Position numbers and translations under genes: made by a program. The notes below the pieces were generated by a model that did not search any database, was not told the origin of the DNA, and saw only the letters and a program-made list of their open reading frames with translations. 64,000 nucleotides of DNA from Heterodera schachtii (lineage: Eukaryota > Nematoda > Chromadorea > Rhabditida > Heteroderidae), in NCBI GenBank assembly GCA_023374025.1, contig SIJG01000070.1, positions 1 through 64,000 on the forward strand, in the 5' to 3' direction. This document shows, one piece after another, positions 58,801-64,000 of this stretch; the first letter of the stretch is position 1, and each line of letters begins with the position of its first letter.

Positions 58801-59889
58801 AAAATTTCTAAATTTTTTACTCATGGCTTCATTAAGCACTTTGCTCGCCGAGTTTGGGTTGTTGAAACGGATCCATTTGCATATCGAAATGCGTTGACGC
58901 GCGCAAATCAATGCGCCGACCGACGAGTCCGTCTCGCATGGCATTCAAATTTTGTCAGTGCATTGGACTTTTGGCGAACTGTTGGACAACGGATGCCAAT
59001 GTTTGCTGCAGTTATTGGCACTGAATTGTTGGCACAACTGCAGGATGAGCAAGTGTTCGGCAAATTTGCAGTTGGTTTTAAAATTTCACAAAATATTAGA
59101 AAACTCACCTTAAGAAATCTTTATTTTGCCGACTTAAATAAATACCCAAATAAAATCCATTTTTTGAAAAAAAAAAAGTTTAAAACTACAAATCTCGATT
59201 TTGCCGAAATTCCGATCCTGTCCCTTTTTCCAATTTCCAATAAAATCGGGATTGGAATTGTGGATCAGGGAAAATTCCGGCGAGAACCCGACCCCCTCCG
59301 GCGGGTCCTTTTAAAATCTGTTCATTAACGTATTTTCCACTGAAGCAATTTTCCGGGAGCACTTTCTTAAAACCCACACCACATAAGCCCCATTCTACGC
59401 TTAAAAATTAATAAAGATTTCTGGATGATTAATTAACGCTTTATAATTATGATTTTTTTTAATTCCGATATGATTGTTGTATAAAAAATTTTCCCTATTT
59501 GAAGCAAATGCTTGAAAATGGAGCACATTTTGCCACTGTGGAAGTGCTGGACACAAACCAAACTCAAAGCATCGATGACAAAAAGCTCCAAGCCACTTTA
59601 GTATGAATTTTCAATAAATCTTTATTATTGTACATAAACGCTTTTAATAAATTTTTAGGCAATATTTGTTAAAATATTTAATTGAAAAAAATTATTTTTA
59701 AATTTTTCCCTTTTTTAGGATTTGCTTCGTTCTCATTTCGATGTTGATGAACAATTTGAGCAACTTGAAAATGGCATTAATCTTTTGGTGATAAAAGCGA
59801 CAAAACATCAGTCATTGGCGTCAAAAAGTTATGAGGACGGAATGATGGAGAAATGCCAAAAGCGCCACCTGTTAATGGGCGGATTTTGA
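55854..59889 (+). CDS. pmt-1: Phosphoethanolamine N-methyltransferase PMT-1
   Basis: Methylates phosphoethanolamine with SAM, the first step of the nematode route to phosphatidylcholine. Nine exons join with correct phases: 55854-55990, 56274-56504, 57140-57279, 57660-57877, 58248-58427, 58474-58588, 58853-59070, 59505-59600, 59719-59889, giving 501 residues, the size of nematode PMT-1. Seen: [18 protein letters not shown] near the start; SAM motif [15 protein letters not shown] (61-75); [38 protein letters not shown] (from 123); [49 protein letters not shown]. The catalytic domain is N-terminal and the C-terminal half is the degenerate partner domain, as in PMT-1 and not PMT-2. Odd: a Ser/Thr run after SADHS, and a long C run in intron 3. 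Confidence 0.95.
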
Positions 59890-60127
59890 GACGGAAATTA
59901 ATTTTATCAATTTTTGAAAAAGTGTTCAAATCCGAATTATGCGATTTATTATGAAATAAATTATGCCAACAAATTTTGGTTTTTTCATTCGTTCCGTTTA
60001 AATGTAAAAAGAAAAAAGTGTGAATTAAAAACCATTTCCGTAATCCTTTTTTTGATTATAAAAATTTATTTTTAATTTTTTTTTTAAATTTTTTAAAAAC
60101 TATTATAATGAAATAAACACTATCAAT
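59890..60127. other. 3' flank of PMT-1
   Basis: Contains AAATAAATTATG shortly after the stop codon, a possible polyadenylation signal region. No gene. Confidence 0.4.
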
Positions 60128-60663
60128 TAGAGACAGGAAATTTCTAATTTGCGGATCCCGCTGCTGGATTGGAACTCAAAATTTTGCGGGACGGGATCCC
60201 GCAGGATTAATCCCGCAATCCCGCAATTAAAATTTTCGGGATCCCGCGCGGGATCGCGGGATTCTGGAAATTTCGAGAAAATTTCAAATAAATTTCAAAA
60301 AAATAAAACATATCTGACTTTTTGAAAAAGAAAATTTTAGGGGCTGGCAGGATGCAATAAAAGGGGGCTAATGGGTCGACAAAGATTATTCGAAGTGCTC
60401 AGATGGTAAAGAGAGGTCGGGAATCAAATCTGTTCATGGTCCATAATTAAACGTTAATTGAATTATTAAAAATTTATTCAAAAAATATTGGCATTCTGTC
60501 TTTGAAATTTTCAAAAAATCCTATGCGAATCCCAGCATAAAAATCAAATTTGCAGGTCCAGCTGCGGGATTGAAACTCAAAATTCTTTGCGTGACGGGAT
60601 CCCGCAAAAACTGACGGGATCCCGCAAAAACCCGCGCGGGATCCCGTCCCGCGCCGGTCTCTT
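60128..60663. mobile_element. hAT-like MITE built of GGGATCCCGC words
   Basis: Left end TAGAGACAGG, right end CCGGTCTCTT, flanked by CTATCAAT on both sides (60120-60127, 60664-60671). Both subterminal regions are dense arrays of the palindromic word GCGGGATCCCGC and its partial forms. No coding capacity. Confidence 0.88.
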
Positions 60664-61007
60664 CTATCAATCAGTTCGTAATTGTTAGAATGTTAATAAC
60701 ATTTGTAAATTCAAAAATTTTTACAAAAATTCGCATGCTTTTAAAGATTTGAAAAATTACACTTGAAAATTTTTCTGTAAATTTTTAAGTTTTACAAAAA
60801 TGTGGATTTTTTAAAAATTTCTACATGAACGAAAAATTTAAATTTCGCAGACTAATAGCCCGGTATTACGGTATTTTACTGTAAATTTGAAATAATTCTG
60901 ACAACTATTTATCGTGAAACTTATTTATTACATATAATTTGCATCCCAACTAATGACATCATTCATTCCCCATGAAAATTAGCCGAATTCACTAATCATC
61001 GAACTAA
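60664..61007. other. Intergenic, AT-rich
   Basis: No gene or clear repeat seen. Confidence 0.4.
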
Positions 61008-62588
61008 TTAATTATAAAATGACATATTTTCTTCCTCTTTCATGGTTTGTTTTTGTTTTTCTTCGTTGCTCATCACCAATAAATCAATGTGCTTCTCGGC
61101 TATTGCAAGCAGGGTGATGATATAGTCACGACATTCCTCCAAATTGAGACGTAATGAATCAACAAATCTGCGGTCATATTCTTCCAATGTTTCGTTACCC
61201 TGGCTTCTTTAAAAAATCGATAAATTAAATATTTTTTTTAAATTAAATTTCAAAAGGAATTCAGTGCATTTTTACATCATTAATTTTTTTTTCCTATTTT
61301 TTTTATTACTGCTAATTTTGACAATTCATAAAGAAACATTAAATACATATGAAGCTTTTGGCACTTTCTCAAAGAAATTTATAAAAATGGAAAAATTTAA
61401 AAGTTCAAATCACGAGGATTTGGACCTACGAAACCAGCCCTAATAAGTTGTTTTTAATTGATAGGTAAAAAAAGAATTGTGCTTTAATGTTTTCAAATGC
61501 ATAATTTTAAATAAAATAAATTTATATTTTGGGTTATGGCATAATGATTAATTGGGCAACAATATAAACAGGGATTCTTTTTTTATGTAAGAAATATCGC
61601 AAAATATGTATAAAAATGCTAAAATATGTATGAAATATGTACAAAAAGTACCAAATTTATACTAAAATATGTAAATAAAATTTTTTAAATGGTGTTTTTT
61701 GTAAAAAAATCTTAATAGAGGTGAAATAAGTACAAAATGCCATAAAAATGACCTAAATAGGCTTAGAAGCACCCCTTTTACTATTTCTTTAAAACAAAAA
61801 CGATTTTTAGGTGTATATTTTCAAAAAAAATTTTTTATTTAAAATTTTCATATGAATTTCTATCAATGCTCAAAAATCCTAAAAAATATGTACAAAAAAT
61901 TGTGAAAGGTAATAAAAGAAATATATAACCTTTCCAATTGGTGCTCCAATTCCATACGTTCCTTATGGTAAGTGCCAATTTTCTTAAAATTTTTAAAATT
62001 AATTTTAAATAAAAAATAATAATTAAGTGTAACCTTCAGTTGGGTGTCGAAACAAGTGCGTAAGTAGATAATCTGTTCTCGAATTGCAGTCTTAAGTTAA
62101 AAATTTCACAAATTTTATTTATTTTATTTTTATATTAAATTTATAAATTTTATTTTATTTGTACCATTGATTCCAACGTTTTTACATCGTTTTTGATCTT
62201 TTTATCATTTAGTATCTGACGTAATTTGGCTAGCAATAGCCAATGGTCCTTCGTAGCAGCAACTAAAATTCAGCTTGCAGTTTACAAACGCCGCTAGCCG
62301 TTAATTAGTAGTACTGGTCAAGACCAAAAATTTTCCGAGACTCAAGACCAGTCTGAAAAACCGAGACTTAGGCCCGAGACGAAAAACCCTAGACCTTTCT
62401 CGAGTCGAAACACAGACTCTCGAAACTGCGCTATTATCTAGATTTATTTTTATCAACTTACCGTATATTGGTCGCACTTTGTGTAGCAATTGATGTATGA
62501 ATTTCATGTCCATCAAAGTGTCTGTGTTTACAATTTTTTTGGCGATTTCATTCAGTTCAACCACAAGCGATGGAAGCTTTTCTGCCAT
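61008..62588 (-). CDS. Small coiled-coil protein, unknown family
   Basis: I do not recognise the family. Five exons join in frame on the minus strand to about 177 residues: MAEKLPSLVVELNEIAKKIV (start 62588) through HKVRPIY; AATKDHWLLLAKLRQILNDK to LESM (about 62166-62265); TAIREQIIYLRTCFDTQLK (about 62037-62093); KIGTYHKERMELEHQLER (about 61930-61985); SQGNETLEEYDRRFVDSLRL through LLAIAEKHIDLLVM to the stop at 61008. All are heptad-like helices with no membrane segment or signal peptide, suggesting a structural or complex subunit. The first four exons lie in a unit that is tandemly duplicated to the right; the last exon is single. All junctions are GT-AG with matching phases. Confidence 0.7.
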
Positions 62589-64000
62589 TATTTTTTTTGT
62601 TTGTTTGTCTTTTGAATTTTTCAGTTTTTCAATCTACAATTACGACAAAAAAATACTAACAATTGAAAACCAAAAGTAAGGAATAGAGCTGCCAAAATAT
62701 GTACAAAAAGTGGTTCAAATATTATATATTAAATATGTAAAAAAATCCCGAAATATGTACAAAAAATTGTGAAAGGTAATAAAAGAAATATAACCTTTCC
62801 AATTGGTGCTCCAATTCCATACGTTCCTTATGGTAAGTGCCAATTTTCTTAAAATTTTTAAAATTAATTTTAAATAAAAAATAATAATTAAGTGTAACCT
62901 TCAGTTGGGTGTCGAAACAAGTGCGTAAGTAGATAATCTGTTCTCGAATTGCAGTCTTAAGTTAAAAATTTCACAAATTTTATTTATTTTATTTTTATAT
63001 TAAATTTATAAATTTTATTTTATTTGTACCATTGATTCCAACGTTTTTACATCGTTTTTGATCTTTTTATCATTTAGTATCTGACGTAATTTGGCTAGCA
63101 ATAGCCAATGGTCCTTCGTAGCAGCAACTAAAATTCAGCTTGCAGTTTACAAACGCCGCTAGCCGTTAATTAGTAGTACTGGTCAAGACCAAAAATTTTC
63201 CGAGACTCAAGACCAGTCTGAAAAACCGAGACTTAGGCCCGAGACGAAAAACCCTAGACCTTTCTCGAGTCGAAACACAGACTCTCGAAACTGCGCTATT
63301 ATCTAGATTTATTTTTATCAACTTACCGTATATTGGTCGCACTTTGTGTAGCAATTGATGTATGAATTTCATGTCCATCAAAGTGTCTGTGTTTACAATT
63401 TTTTTGGCGATTTCATTCAGTTCAACCACAAGCGATGGAAGCTTTTCTGCCATTATTTTTTTTGTTTGTTTGTCTTTTGAATTTTTCAGTTTTTCAATCT
63501 ACAATTACGACAAAAAAATACTAACAATTGAAAACCAAAAGTAAGGAATAGAGCTGCCAAAATATGTACAAAAAGTGGTTCAAATATTATATATTAAATA
63601 TGTAAAAAAATCCCGAAATATGTACAAAAAATTGTGAAAGGTAATAAAAGAAATATAACCTTTCCAATTGGTGCTCCAATTCCATACGTTCCTTATGGTA
63701 AGTGCCAATTTTCTTAAAATTTTTAAAATTAATTTTAAATAAAAAATAATAATTAAGTGTAACCTTCAGTTGGGTGTCGAAACAAGTGCGTAAGTAGATA
63801 ATCTGTTCTCGAATTGCAGTCTTAAGTTAAAAATTTCACAAATTTTATTTATTTTATTTTTATATTAAATTTATAAATTTTATTTTATTTGTACCATTGA
63901 TTCCAACGTTTTTACATCGTTTTTGATCTTTTTATCATTTAGTATCTGACGTAATTTGGCTAGCAATAGCCAATGGTCCTTCGTAGCAGCAACTAAAATT
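61886..64000. repeat. 865-base tandem duplication carrying exons 1-4 of the coiled-coil gene
   Basis: The period is exactly 865: CCTTTCCAATTGG recurs at 61929, 62794 and 63659. Unit A is about 61886-62752, unit B about 62753-63617, and unit C starts about 63618 and is cut by the window edge. The units are nearly identical (one 2-base difference, ATATATAACC against ATATAACC). The breakpoint lies in a sequence rich in AAATATGTAC words. Confidence 0.93.
62795..63453 (-). CDS. Duplicated exons 1-4 of the coiled-coil gene (unit B)
   Basis: Same open exons as in unit A, including an intact ATG at 63453, splice sites and reading frame, but with no copy of the terminal exon directly downstream. If transcribed it would have to splice into unit A exons or end early. 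A third partial copy (exons 2-4) starts at 63660 and leaves the window. Confidence 0.6.

Overview
The window is eukaryotic: AT-rich, with many short introns (about 45-70 bases), split genes on both strands and a dense load of small non-autonomous transposons. The gene content points to a nematode: chemoreceptor-like serpentine receptors of the Srsx and Sra/Srab/Sre types, a phosphoethanolamine N-methyltransferase of the nematode PMT-1 layout, and several introns best explained by GC-AG splice sites. My guess is a clade IV (tylenchomorph, perhaps plant-parasitic) nematode; that placement is inference, and I cannot name the species.

Layout. 0-4.3 kb: two housekeeping genes read head to tail on the minus strand, TSR3 (18S rRNA aminocarboxypropyltransferase) and then TP53RK/BUD32 (KEOPS kinase), separated mainly by an inserted foldback element, with an RS-rich protein exon beyond them. 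4.3-8 kb: mostly non-coding, with a foldback element whose arms carry tRNA-like sequence. 8.1-13.35 kb: a second, nearly identical version of the TSR3 locus, deleted so that TSR3 and TP53RK exons are fused, tandemly duplicated with a 2048-base period, and carrying a transposon with an 8-base target duplication; the unoccupied target site is still present at about 3.64 kb. This version runs into an assembly gap (13348-13403).

13.4-24 kb: a damaged Srsx-like receptor (plus) and a many-exon prolyl oligopeptidase with a signal peptide (minus). 25-28 kb: a secreted protein built from three related cysteine-containing modules. 28-38 kb: a receptor cluster, with a decayed Sra-like fragment, an Srsx gene (plus) whose last intron holds nested transposons, an Sra/Srab/Sre-like gene (minus), a tRNA-Pro(AGG) and a second Srsx gene (minus). 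39.8-44 kb: an amino acid/auxin permease-family transporter (minus). 46-54 kb: two tandem cystathionine gamma-lyase genes (minus). 55.8-59.9 kb: PMT-1 (plus), divergent from them. 61-64 kb: a small coiled-coil gene whose first four exons lie in an 865-base tandem duplication that runs off the window.

Functionally, PMT-1 consumes S-adenosylmethionine to make phosphocholine, and the S-adenosylhomocysteine it releases feeds homocysteine and transsulfuration, where cystathionine gamma-lyase acts; the divergent neighbours are therefore metabolically linked. The most unusual material is in the transposons: several hAT-like miniature elements (8-base target duplications, TAGGG/TAGAG ends), each filled with repeats of its own short word, and a GC-rich hairpin that recurs in different insertions.
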